NCBI RefSeq assembly: GCF_019969845.1
Contig: NZ_JAHXYR010000008.1
Coordinates: 124,001-188,000 of the forward strand
From: Sphingobacterium sp. GVS05A
GTDB taxonomy: Bacteria > Bacteroidota > Bacteroidia > Sphingobacteriales > Sphingobacteriaceae
Direction: 5' to 3'
DNA: 64,000 nucleotides
Made by a program: the position numbers and the translations under genes. Shown here in pieces: positions 17,633 through 25,315 of this stretch; position 1 is the stretch's first letter; the number at the start of each line of letters is the position of its first letter. Below the pieces are notes generated by a model. That model did no database searches. It was not told where the DNA came from and worked only from the letters and a program-made list of their open reading frames with translations.

Positions 17633-18292
17633 ATGAAAAGACAATTGAGCGTAATGTCCCTATTATTGGGTGCAGCTATTTTGATCACAAGTTGCGGTAA
17701 TCGCAACGAATCCAAGGATGGTGCAGCAGATGATAATGAAACAAGTGCGGGAATCTCGGATGTGGTTAAAGGGGTATCTAATCTAGATAACCTGACTGAC
17801 GGTGCAAAGAAAATGGAAGAACTTCAGACCAAACTAAAATCTGAAAAACCATTGAGTTCGGACGAATTAAAAGCATTTCTCCCAGAAAGTTTAGACGGTT
17901 TGAAAAGAACATCTTATTCTGCCGGCTCAATGTATGGTGTCAGTGTTGTTTCTGGCGACGCAACGTATACTGTCGATGATCAAAAGGACATTAAAATAAG
18001 CATTATTGATGGTGCGGGTGAAACTGCTTCCGCTATTGTTAGTCTTGCTCAAATGGGTTTTATGGTTGATTCAGAAAATATTACTGATACAGAAGTAGAG
18101 AAAACGGGTGATTTTGAAGGAAAGCGTGCAAAAACAACCGATAATAAAGGTGTAGAAGGTTCGACACCAAAGAGTTCAGAAATCAGTTACCTTGAAAAAG
18201 ATCGTTATTTGATCACACTAAGAGGCAATGGGTATAGTTTAGATGAGCTGAAGGCATTCATGGGTAAATTGAATGTAAGCGCTTTAAAATAA
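17633..18292 (+). CDS. Lipoprotein of unknown function
   Basis: A 219-residue predicted lipoprotein: basic start, hydrophobic core and lipobox ITSC with lipidated Cys21. The next 35 residues are acidic and probably a flexible linker. A helical stretch (about 45-75, GAKKMEELQTKLKSEKPL) precedes a beta-rich domain that includes FLPESLDGLKRTSYSAGSM and ends with SLDELKAFMGKLNVSAL. Asp/Lys-rich and soluble apart from the anchor. I recognise no named family; such proteins with a 'FLPESL.GLKR' motif recur in Bacteroidota. It is monocistronic, with its own terminator. Confidence 0.8.
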   Translation: MKRQLSVMSLLLGAAILITSCGNRNESKDGAADDNETSAGISDVVKGVSNLDNLTDGAKKMEELQTKLKSEKPLSSDELKAFLPESLDGLKRTSYSAGSMYGVSVVSGDATYTVDDQKDIKISIIDGAGETASAIVSLAQMGFMVDSENITDTEVEKTGDFEGKRAKTTDNKGVEGSTPKSSEISYLEKDRYLITLRGNGYSLDELKAFMGKLNVSALK

Positions 18293-18317
18293 AATATCGA
18301 TACGTTACATCGATCTC

Positions 18318-18348
18318 AAAAAGTCCAGCTATTCCGTCTGGACTTTTT
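18318..18348 (+). terminator. Rho-independent terminator after the lipoprotein gene
   Basis: Perfect 11-bp stem AAAAAGTCCAG / CTGGACTTTTT with a 9-nt loop; the T-run is part of the right arm. Confidence 0.85.
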
Positions 18349-18500
18349 GATGATCAGCTATTCATGTGCGGCTAATCACTCGAAAACAATTGGCAATTTC
18401 ATTGGAGCCTCCTCTGAAAAGGAAGATTATTGTATCATTTTAGGGTACAATCACACCGATATCCTATTTTGGAAGTATATTTGTGTTGAAACATTTCGAT

Positions 18501-19325
18501 ATGAGGATAACATCACGATTCAATCTTTTTATTATTGCAGCATTGATCACATCTTGTGCTGGCAATAAATATGCTAAGACCGAAAAGGTATATAAAAACC
18601 AAGCAAAAGAGTTTTCTAAGCTGTATCGCCAGTCTCCTGTATCTGGGCAGTTGGAGAAAGTCAATGTCAAAGATCAGCAGTGGATCGCCTCCATCAATTT
18701 CGGTATCCGAAAGCCTAATTTTGTGGTCATTCATCATACAGCTCAAGATTCGTTAGGACAGACAATCCGTACGTTTCACTCTGCGAAAGCCGGAGTAAGT
18801 TCACATTATGTTGTGGGGCGGGATGGTAAGGTAGTACAGATGGTGAATGATCTATACCGGGCACATCATGCTGGTCTGGGTAAGTGGGGAAATGATACTG
18901 ATCTGAACTCTTCGTCGATAGGTATCGAGTTGGATAATAATGGGACGACAGACCCCTGGACGGATGCACAGATAAATGCGTTGGTTCAGCTGCTGAACTA
19001 TTTGAAAAATACCTATAAGATTCCACAGGCAAATTTTATCGGACATATGGATCTGGCACCTTCGCGTAAAAATGACCCATCACGATTCCCTTGGAAAAAA
19101 TTGGCAGATCAGGGATTTGGCTATTGGTATGAGGAATTTTTAGAAACGCCGCCAACCGATTTTAATCCAAAAATGGCTTTGCGTATTATTGGCTATGATG
19201 TCCGTAATCTGGATGCAGCCATAAAGGCTTTTAAAATTCACTATATTCAACAAGATGTGAATACCGCATTTTTGAATGAAAACGATCTAAAGATTATGTA
19301 TTCCATTTATAAAAAATACTTATAG
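18501..19325 (+). CDS. Lipoprotein N-acetylmuramoyl-L-alanine amidase (AmpD/PGRP fold)
   Basis: Peptidoglycan amidase of the Amidase_2 family, 274 residues. The N-terminal signal ends in the lipobox ITSC, so the enzyme is likely anchored in the periplasm or outer membrane. Zinc-binding and catalytic elements are visible: VVIHHTAQDS, RAHHAGLGKWGNDTDLNS with SIGIELDN, and GHMDLAPSRKNDPSRFPWKKLA, including the His and Lys typical of the fold. About 70 residues after the domain resemble a small helical peptidoglycan-binding module (LRIIGYDVRN, AIKAFKIHY). A GTG six codons upstream is also in frame; the ATG gives a better signal peptide. Role: cutting the stem peptide from muramic acid in wall turnover. 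Confidence 0.93.
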   Translation: MRITSRFNLFIIAALITSCAGNKYAKTEKVYKNQAKEFSKLYRQSPVSGQLEKVNVKDQQWIASINFGIRKPNFVVIHHTAQDSLGQTIRTFHSAKAGVSSHYVVGRDGKVVQMVNDLYRAHHAGLGKWGNDTDLNSSSIGIELDNNGTTDPWTDAQINALVQLLNYLKNTYKIPQANFIGHMDLAPSRKNDPSRFPWKKLADQGFGYWYEEFLETPPTDFNPKMALRIIGYDVRNLDAAIKAFKIHYIQQDVNTAFLNENDLKIMYSIYKKYL

Positions 19326-19353
19326 TGGTTTCTTGATCAGTATAAAATGAGGG

Positions 19354-19383
19354 GAGCAATTTGTTATAGAATTGCTCTTTTTT
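19354..19383 (+). terminator. Rho-independent terminator after the amidase gene
   Basis: Perfect 8-bp stem GAGCAATT / AATTGCTC with an 8-nt loop and six T. Confidence 0.85.
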
Positions 19384-19495
19384 ATTTGCAGGACTAGCGG
19401 CCCCTAAAGCTTCTATTAGCGTGCTGTTGATGGAGTTTGGCCATGATACGGAGGACGTCGATCTGCTTTTATCGCTACAGGCCTTTTTGATGATC

Positions 19496-20029
19496 TTATT
19501 TCTTGTATTTGTCCAAATAGGTTTCAAATACACGTTGATAAATGAGCTTGAACCAAGGGGTAAATTTCTCTGGAAAGTGCGCGATCTCATCTTTGATCTG
19601 TTGCTGATCCATATATTGTATGGCTGCTACTTCCGCAACATTAAAATTAGACTCACCATTGAATTTTCCAATAAGTACATGATCAAATTCATGCTCGGTA
19701 AGGCCATTGTCAAACTCGGCTTTGTATACAAATGAAAATGCATCATACATGTCTGATGCCCTGATCCGGAGTTCTTCCATCAGACGACGTTCGGCAGCAT
19801 CTAGGTTGCTTTCTCCAAGACGTTGGTGCGAACAGCAACTGTTGGTCCATAAGCCACCGCAATGATATTTGTCCAAAGCCCTTTGCTGCATAAGCAGCTG
19901 ATCCCTGTCATTGAACAAAAAGACACTAAAAGCTCGATGTAGCAAACCCTTTTCGTGAGCTTCGTATTTTTCCATACTCCCAATGACAGCGTCATTGGAA
20001 TCGACTAATATTACATTTTCTTGCTTCAT
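19496..20029 (-). CDS. idi: Isopentenyl-diphosphate delta-isomerase, type I
   Basis: Nudix-fold enzyme of 177 residues that interconverts isopentenyl and dimethylallyl diphosphate. Seen in order: HRAFSVFLFNDRDQLLMQQR, WTNSCCSH with catalytic Cys66, the modified Nudix helix AAERRLMEELRI, and TEHEFDHVLIG with the catalytic glutamates 112 and 114. C-terminal FTPWFKLI is also typical. The gene lies downstream of a conserved gene on the same strand but is separated from it by a 13-bp hairpin. Downstream, towards the amidase gene, about 110 bp hold no gene. Confidence 0.96.
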   Translation of the reverse strand: MKQENVILVDSNDAVIGSMEKYEAHEKGLLHRAFSVFLFNDRDQLLMQQRALDKYHCGGLWTNSCCSHQRLGESNLDAAERRLMEELRIRASDMYDAFSFVYKAEFDNGLTEHEFDHVLIGKFNGESNFNVAEVAAIQYMDQQQIKDEIAHFPEKFTPWFKLIYQRVFETYLDKYKK

Positions 20030-20045
20030 AAGGCTTAAACATAAA

Positions 20046-20075
20046 TATAGTCCAATTTAATCAAATTGGACTATA
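20046..20075 (-). promoter_or_regulatory. Long perfect hairpin just before idi
   Basis: A perfect 13-bp stem (TATAGTCCAATTT and its complement) with a 4-nt loop (AATC) ends 16 bp before the idi start codon. There is no adjacent T-run on the minus strand, so it is either a weak terminator for the upstream gene or a leader structure that affects idi translation. Confidence 0.5.
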
Positions 20076-20100
20076 TAAAAAATTATAGCAGAGATTTATG

Positions 20101-21414
20101 TTATACGGTTTTTACAAATTTCTCGTCGTAATTTTCAATGTCAATGATATAACCGTTCTTAATTAAGAATTCAAATAGTGGTTTGGCTTCTTCCGAGACC
20201 GGCATATTTTGCGTTGTGATGATTTTATTTTCCTTTTTCAATAGATATGGATAAGCATAAAGCTTTACATTTTTATTGAACATACCTGAGATGTAGGATA
20301 ATAGTTCATTGGTGTACAGTTCTTTATTGTAGTTATCGGAATTGAAGATATTTTTTAAGTTATAAACGTTTGTTGCAATCCCGATATTTTTGGGTTTGAA
20401 GTTGCTTATAAACTCCGCTAGATGATTATTTCTACGGAAGTTGCTGACGATAATGTTATTACCTGTGGCACATAATTCATCTGCTCTCGATGCAAATTCC
20501 TGTAGATCTTCATCCGTGATCTCATGTGTATCTTCCAATACATTACCCATTAACACCTCAATCAATACAATGGTATCGCTGTCCGTTGCCCCCGTATTTT
20601 TCTTAAACTGCTCGACAGCAAGGTTAAATAGGTCAAAGTTAGGAAGTGATTTCTGGCGGTATTTTGTACGAAGCAAGATGATATTCTTTTTGTACAAATA
20701 ATCCTTGATCTGTACCGCTTTACCATCTGGTTGGAAAATAGCTGCCTTTGCAAATCCTTTGGCAATGAGATATAAGTTGATCAGTCGTTGGCTGACATTT
20801 TCAAACAAAGGACCATTTAACTTAACTAAATCAATTTCGACCGATCCGACAGATAAATTATCGACCAAGGATTCAATCAGGGTCTGCACATTTTCTGTGT
20901 AGTAATAAGCCGCAAACAGCAGGTTTACACCGATAATGCCCAGTACTTTTTGTTGCAGCTGATTGTCACTGTCCAAAAGTCTAACGTGGACAATAATATC
21001 GTTTGTGGGGCCACCGACTTCATGTTGAAAACGTAGACCAATCCAGCCATGAGGCTCATTGGTTTTGGTGAAGTTAAGCGTGGTAACAGTGTCCGCAAAG
21101 GCAAAGAATTTTTTGTTGCAATATTTATCACCATGCAAGCGTTGGGTCAACAAGTTAAATTCATGAGAAAGCATTTTTTGTAAACGGGTCCTGCTGACAT
21201 ATCTGCCGTCTTCTTCCTCACCGTAAATCGCGTCACTAAATGCCATGTCATAAGCCGACATTGTTTTTGCAATTGTGCCTGAAGCGGCCCCTGCATTGAA
21301 AAAGTTTCGTGCGACTTCCTGTCCAGCACCGATCTCAGCGAAGGTTCCATAAATCTCAGGATTTAGATTTATTTTCAGGGCCTTGCGCTTGGTTTCAAAA
21401 ATTTCTCTTGCCAT
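20101..21414 (-). CDS. Conserved protein of unknown function (437 aa)
   Basis: A soluble 437-residue protein with no signal peptide or membrane helix. The N-terminus is strongly conserved in character: KINLNPEIYGTFAEIGAGQE, NFFNAGAASGTIAKTMSAYD, and SHEFNLLTQRL. The middle has EPHGWIGLRFQHEVGG and the C-terminal half alternates strands and helices (DTIVLIEVLMGNVL, IGIATNVYNLKNIF). I recall homologues that databases label as TonB-dependent receptor or nicotinate-nucleotide adenylyltransferase. Neither fits: there is no barrel or signal, and no HxGH nucleotidyltransferase motif. The MAREIF start was chosen over one 15 bp upstream. The gene precedes idi on the same strand. Confidence 0.8.
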   Translation of the reverse strand: MAREIFETKRKALKINLNPEIYGTFAEIGAGQEVARNFFNAGAASGTIAKTMSAYDMAFSDAIYGEEEDGRYVSRTRLQKMLSHEFNLLTQRLHGDKYCNKKFFAFADTVTTLNFTKTNEPHGWIGLRFQHEVGGPTNDIIVHVRLLDSDNQLQQKVLGIIGVNLLFAAYYYTENVQTLIESLVDNLSVGSVEIDLVKLNGPLFENVSQRLINLYLIAKGFAKAAIFQPDGKAVQIKDYLYKKNIILLRTKYRQKSLPNFDLFNLAVEQFKKNTGATDSDTIVLIEVLMGNVLEDTHEITDEDLQEFASRADELCATGNNIIVSNFRRNNHLAEFISNFKPKNIGIATNVYNLKNIFNSDNYNKELYTNELLSYISGMFNKNVKLYAYPYLLKKENKIITTQNMPVSEEAKPLFEFLIKNGYIIDIENYDEKFVKTV

Positions 21415-21478
21415 AGGACAAAGGTACAAAAATCAAAAGTCTAGTAAAAATTAAAGTATGAAAGAGAAAAACAGAATA

Positions 21479-21510
21479 AAATTAGGCTTGTTTTATAACA
21501 AGCCTAATTT
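21479..21510 (-). terminator. Terminator overlapping the end of the Nudix gene
   Basis: A perfect 14-bp stem (AAATTAGGCTTGTT and complement) with loop TTAT, followed on the minus strand by a T-rich tail. One arm encodes the last residues of the Nudix protein and the stop codon is at the loop. It ends the five-gene minus-strand run. Confidence 0.75.
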
Positions 21511-22035
21511 ATTAAAAGCATAGAATAATGCGCTGCTGTGTAATGCCTGGCTAAATTTGTTTTCCAGCAACATTGTTTTCGCTTCCTCAAGTGGGATAAG
21601 AAAAACTTCAATCTCCTCATGTTCGTCCAGATCTTGTTCTTGAACTTTCTGTCCACCTGTCATGAGGTAGGTATACGTGATATTGCCACTTGTCGCAGGA
21701 TTGGCATAGAGGCTCACAATCTCTTCAATTTTATCGAACCGATATCCCGTTTCTTCGAGCATTTCCCGGACTGCGGCGTCTCGTGGATTTTCTCCTGGCT
21801 CAGTGGTACCGGCCGGAATTTCCAATGAAATGATACCTGCACCATGGCGGTATTGCCGGATTACTAATAGCTCATTTTGTGCAGTGATGCCGACCATATT
21901 GACCCAATCCGGATATTCCAGGACATAATAGTGGTCATTAATGCGCCCATCGGGTAGTTCGCAAGTATCCCTGCGTAATGTTGCCCAAGGTTCCTTACAA
22001 ATATATTCCGATGATAATCGTTTCCATTTTTCCAT
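21493..22035 (-). CDS. Nudix hydrolase, ADP-ribose pyrophosphatase-like
   Basis: A 180-residue Nudix hydrolase. The box is complete and canonical: G76-x5-E82-x7-R90-E91-x2-E94-E95-x-G97, within GTTEPGENPRDAAVREMLEE. The segment before it (RQYRHGAGIISLEIPAGT) is typical of ADP-ribose pyrophosphatases and related sugar-nucleotide hydrolases, so hydrolysis of ADP-ribose or a similar nucleoside diphosphate sugar is likely. The start codon abuts the stop codon of the phosphohexomutase gene, indicating one transcript. The substrate within the group cannot be settled from the sequence. Confidence 0.92.
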   Translation of the reverse strand: MEKWKRLSSEYICKEPWATLRRDTCELPDGRINDHYYVLEYPDWVNMVGITAQNELLVIRQYRHGAGIISLEIPAGTTEPGENPRDAAVREMLEETGYRFDKIEEIVSLYANPATSGNITYTYLMTGGQKVQEQDLDEHEEIEVFLIPLEEAKTMLLENKFSQALHSSALFYAFNKLGLL

Positions 22036-23772
22036 TTATCCAACTATATCTTTCATCATACGGTCTACCTTTTCCTCCAATATATTTTGAAGGCTTAGGT
22101 AATTACTTTTATCTTGAAGCGTCCCCTTAACGGAGCAATAGAATTTGATTTTGGGCTCTGTGCCCGAAGGTCTAGCTGAAATCACGTCACCATCCACAGT
22201 GATAAACTGTAATACATCCGACTTTGGAAGAGTAATTTCGCTTTTGTGGCCTGTTTTCATGTCAGTGGTCTGGGAAAGCTCATAATCCCTAATTTCTTTG
22301 ACTTCGATTCCGCCGAGCTTGGTAGGTAGGTTTTGCCGTAGACCAGCCATCATGGCTTGAATTTCCTCGGCTCCAGCTTTTCCTTTTTTTGTTAAGGAGA
22401 TCAGTTTTTCCTGATAACAACCAAATTCTTGATAGATGTCTAACAAAACTTCATATACAGTCTTGCCTTTTGACTTAAAATATGCAGTCATTTCTGCCAA
22501 GAATGCACATGAATTAGGCGCATCCTTATCCCGGACTAAATCGCCGACTAAGAATCCATAGCTTTCCTCTCCACCGGCAAGATATTGCGCTGAATCACCT
22601 AGTTTTGTTATCAGTTCGCCGATATATTTAAACCCAGTGAGTGTTTCATAATGAGCAACATGGTAATGGTTTGCAATGTCAGCCTGAAGGTTACTGGTTA
22701 CAATCGTTTTCACAATATAAGGGTTGTTGCCCAATTGTTTTAGATCACTTTTTGCACTCAGCACATAATAGATTAACAAACTGCCAATTTGATTCCCGTT
22801 GAGTAATTGAAATTGGCCTTGACTGTTTTTAACCGCAATCCCAACGCGATCCGCATCTGGATCGGTTGCTAAAACAAGGTCTGCATCAATCTCTTCCCCT
22901 TTTTTCTTCGCTAAGGCCATGGCATCCTCCTCCTCAGGGTTAGGATAGATCACTGTAGGGAAGTTTCCATCGGGAGTCGCTTGTTCGGTGACCACAGTAA
23001 CATTTTCAAAGCCCCATGAGGCGAGCATTTTAGGAACGATCGTAATTCCCGTACCATGTATCGGAGAATAAACTATTTTTAGGTCCTTTTGTGCCAGTAC
23101 AGCCTCCGGGTGTATACTTAATGCTTTATTGGCATCAATATAAATTGGATCAATTTCTTCACCAACAGGAATTATATTTTGGGGATTCCCTTCAAATTGG
23201 ATGTCTTTGACGCTGGCGATAGCATTGACCTCATCGATCACATTTTTATCATGGGGAGCTGTCAATTGCGATCCATCGTTCCAATAAGCTTTATAACCAT
23301 TGTATTCTTTGGGATTATGCGAAGCAGTCAACATGACGCCACTTTTACATCCAAAATGGCGGATTGCAAAAGATAGCATCGGTGTAGGACGCAGTTCGTT
23401 AAAAAGATAAACCTTGATACCGTTTGCTGCAAATACTTGGGCAACAAGCTGACCAAAGGACTGCGAATTGTTACGGCTATCGTAGGAGACGGCTACTTTT
23501 ATTTCCTCGTTGGGGAACTGTTTTTTTAGATAGTTTGATAATCCCTGTGTAGCTTTTCCAATTGTATACTTATTCATACGGTTGGACCCCACACCCATAA
23601 TTCCTCTTAAACCTCCTGTTCCAAACTCAAGATCCTTGTAGAATGAATCAATAAGTTCTGTCTCTGCCTGATCATCTATTAATTTCTGGACGGAGGCTCT
23701 TGTTTCCTCGTCATAACTGGAGGTTAACCAATCGTCGATTTTCTCTAGTATGTCTTTATCTAAATTTCCCAT
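22036..23772 (-). CDS. Phosphoglucomutase/phosphomannomutase family protein
   Basis: Alpha-D-phosphohexomutase of 578 residues, the length of the PgcA-type group. All four signature loops are present: phosphoserine loop GVMLTASHNPKEYNGYK (Ser151), metal loop DPDADRVGIAV (about 306-316), sugar loop GGEESYGFL, and phosphate loop RPSGTEPKIKFY at the C-terminus. It should interconvert glucose-1- and glucose-6-phosphate and/or the mannose forms. The genes before (lipoprotein, 34 bp) and after (Nudix, 0 bp) are on the same strand, probably in one operon. Confidence 0.95.
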   Translation of the reverse strand: MGNLDKDILEKIDDWLTSSYDEETRASVQKLIDDQAETELIDSFYKDLEFGTGGLRGIMGVGSNRMNKYTIGKATQGLSNYLKKQFPNEEIKVAVSYDSRNNSQSFGQLVAQVFAANGIKVYLFNELRPTPMLSFAIRHFGCKSGVMLTASHNPKEYNGYKAYWNDGSQLTAPHDKNVIDEVNAIASVKDIQFEGNPQNIIPVGEEIDPIYIDANKALSIHPEAVLAQKDLKIVYSPIHGTGITIVPKMLASWGFENVTVVTEQATPDGNFPTVIYPNPEEEDAMALAKKKGEEIDADLVLATDPDADRVGIAVKNSQGQFQLLNGNQIGSLLIYYVLSAKSDLKQLGNNPYIVKTIVTSNLQADIANHYHVAHYETLTGFKYIGELITKLGDSAQYLAGGEESYGFLVGDLVRDKDAPNSCAFLAEMTAYFKSKGKTVYEVLLDIYQEFGCYQEKLISLTKKGKAGAEEIQAMMAGLRQNLPTKLGGIEVKEIRDYELSQTTDMKTGHKSEITLPKSDVLQFITVDGDVISARPSGTEPKIKFYCSVKGTLQDKSNYLSLQNILEEKVDRMMKDIVG

Positions 23773-23806
23773 GATCGTTAAATATGGCTAAATGTAAAAA
23801 ATTCTT

Positions 23807-24490
23807 TTATGCGTCACAACCTGCATAGGCGCGGTCTATGACTGTAATATACCACTTTTCCCCCTCTTTCGTGACATGAAAAACGAAAGGTTCTTCGCTT
23901 TCGTTGGAAGTCATGATCGCACGGTAGCTTCTGGTTTCTATATTTCTCAATCGCTGTAATTCGGTTTGATTAATTTTTGCATCTAAAATCTCATTCATGA
24001 ATTTTGCTGTTTGTGACAGTTCATTCGGACGTGACTTCTTATCATAAAAAAAGCCTAGTTTGTCCCATTTCATTGTTCCACAGTCAAAAGCAGGTAGTTT
24101 TCCCGCTTTTAAAGGTCCTTTGTAACTTAGTTTTTCATACGAATGATATTCTGGTACTGGTTTGGAAAAGTCAAAACTACTTTGATGCACATATGAATCC
24201 AATGCCCCCGGACGATAGATGATATAGATCCCTAATTTTGGATGGATATAGTTGTTGATTGTTTTACTGTCTTGATCGGTATATGCTTTGGCAATTTTTT
24301 CCAATACTTCTTCAAGTGTTTCAGTATCCTCTTTCTTCACTTCTTTTACGATCGTGTCCGGTTTGCTTATTGTATCCAAAGGGATAGAATCCTGGGCAAT
24401 TTTTACTGCCTTGTCTTCTTTTTTATTGTTTCTACAGGAGATCACACCTATGGAGAGACAGATAAGAACAAAGAAAAAGAGATTTCTCAT
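23807..24490 (-). CDS. Lipoprotein of unknown function
   Basis: A 227-residue predicted lipoprotein: MRNLFFFVLICLSIGVISC with lipidated Cys19, then a charged linker rich in Lys, Asp and Thr (about 20-60) and a mixed alpha/beta domain. The stretch EEVLEKIAKAYTDQDSKTINNYIHPKLGIYI resembles the opening of an NTF2-like or SnoaL-like fold, and the closing HVTKEGEKWYITVIDRAYAGCD fits the last strand, but this is a guess. It lies between the enoyl-CoA isomerase-like gene (21 bp) and the phosphohexomutase gene (34 bp), so it is likely in their operon. Confidence 0.82.
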   Translation of the reverse strand: MRNLFFFVLICLSIGVISCRNNKKEDKAVKIAQDSIPLDTISKPDTIVKEVKKEDTETLEEVLEKIAKAYTDQDSKTINNYIHPKLGIYIIYRPGALDSYVHQSSFDFSKPVPEYHSYEKLSYKGPLKAGKLPAFDCGTMKWDKLGFFYDKKSRPNELSQTAKFMNEILDAKINQTELQRLRNIETRSYRAIMTSNESEEPFVFHVTKEGEKWYITVIDRAYAGCDA

Positions 24491-24511
24491 GTTATTTTCG
24501 TTTATTTAATA

Positions 24512-25276
24512 TTATTTTTTTGAAGTCAAGTTTTCGATGATCGACTTTAATATAGACCGTGTTGACGGTAGCCACCATTGCTCGAGAATAGCTTGAATAG
24601 TTTCTTCTCTATTTTCGCGCAATTTAAGAATTATTTCTTTTCTGAAGTTTAGTTTAGAAGTCTGCCATGTCTTTTGATTAAACTGCGTGATCTGTCTTAT
24701 CTTCTTTGCTGCGGTATTAAAAAGTATTTCCGCTGGAACGACTTCATCGACTAAGCCCTGTAATTTTGCTTCCTGAGGAGAAAGCAGTTTTCCCTCGAGG
24801 AGATTCTGGTAAGCATATCGTTTCCCGATCCAAAAGGCATAAAGTTGAAAGATACTTTCAGGAACGATAAGCCCAACAGGTATTTCATTAAGTCCTATGA
24901 CAAAATTACCCTCTGCCATGATCCTATAATCGCAACATAAGGCAAACACACAACCTCCAGCAGGGCTATGTCCAGATATGGCGGCAGCTATCGGTTTAGG
25001 GAAAGAGGCCAGTAGCGATGTTGCCTCCAAAAAAAGATTCCAGAATTCCCGGATTTGATCCTCGTCATAACCGAATAAGGTTATTAGGTCAAGACCGGCA
25101 CTAAAAAAGTTTTCCTTACCGATAAGAACCGCTCCGCGCACGGCATCGTTTTCTTGGCCAGATTCCAATGTCTCTATAAGCTCTTTCAATAGCTGTGTAT
25201 CGATGGCGTTAGACTTTCCCCGATCCAAAAAAATACTTAAAATATGGTCTTCTATTTTGGTTTTGATATGCTCCAT
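24512..25276 (-). CDS. Enoyl-CoA hydratase/isomerase family protein, likely delta3,delta2-enoyl-CoA isomerase
   Basis: Crotonase-fold protein of 254 residues. The two oxyanion-hole segments are visible: NFFSAGLDL (about 52-60) and ISGHSPAGGCVFALCCDYRIM (about 100-120). The stretch GLNEIPVGLIVPESI and the later LLSPQEAKLQGLVDEVVP resemble mitochondrial delta3,delta2-enoyl-CoA isomerase (ECI1) more than a hydratase, so shifting of double bonds during oxidation of unsaturated fatty acids is the best guess. No other beta-oxidation gene is near. It is the second gene of the minus-strand run, 39 bp behind the MG2/plug gene. Confidence 0.88.
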   Translation of the reverse strand: MEHIKTKIEDHILSIFLDRGKSNAIDTQLLKELIETLESGQENDAVRGAVLIGKENFFSAGLDLITLFGYDEDQIREFWNLFLEATSLLASFPKPIAAAISGHSPAGGCVFALCCDYRIMAEGNFVIGLNEIPVGLIVPESIFQLYAFWIGKRYAYQNLLEGKLLSPQEAKLQGLVDEVVPAEILFNTAAKKIRQITQFNQKTWQTSKLNFRKEIILKLRENREETIQAILEQWWLPSTRSILKSIIENLTSKK

Positions 25277-25315
25277 AACGAATTTATATAAATTTATAAC
25301 GGTTTGTTCGGGTTG

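Noticed and set aside
19384..19495. Coding sequence in the relatively GC-rich gap between amidase and idi
   Set aside because: The longest minus-strand frame with a start is about 16 codons; the longer frame overlaps the idi gene in another phase and has no recognisable features.
24242..24523. A 93-codon + strand frame opposite the lipoprotein gene
   Set aside because: It is antisense to a gene with a clear signal peptide and lipobox, and its Phe-rich content is that of a reversed lysine-rich sequence.
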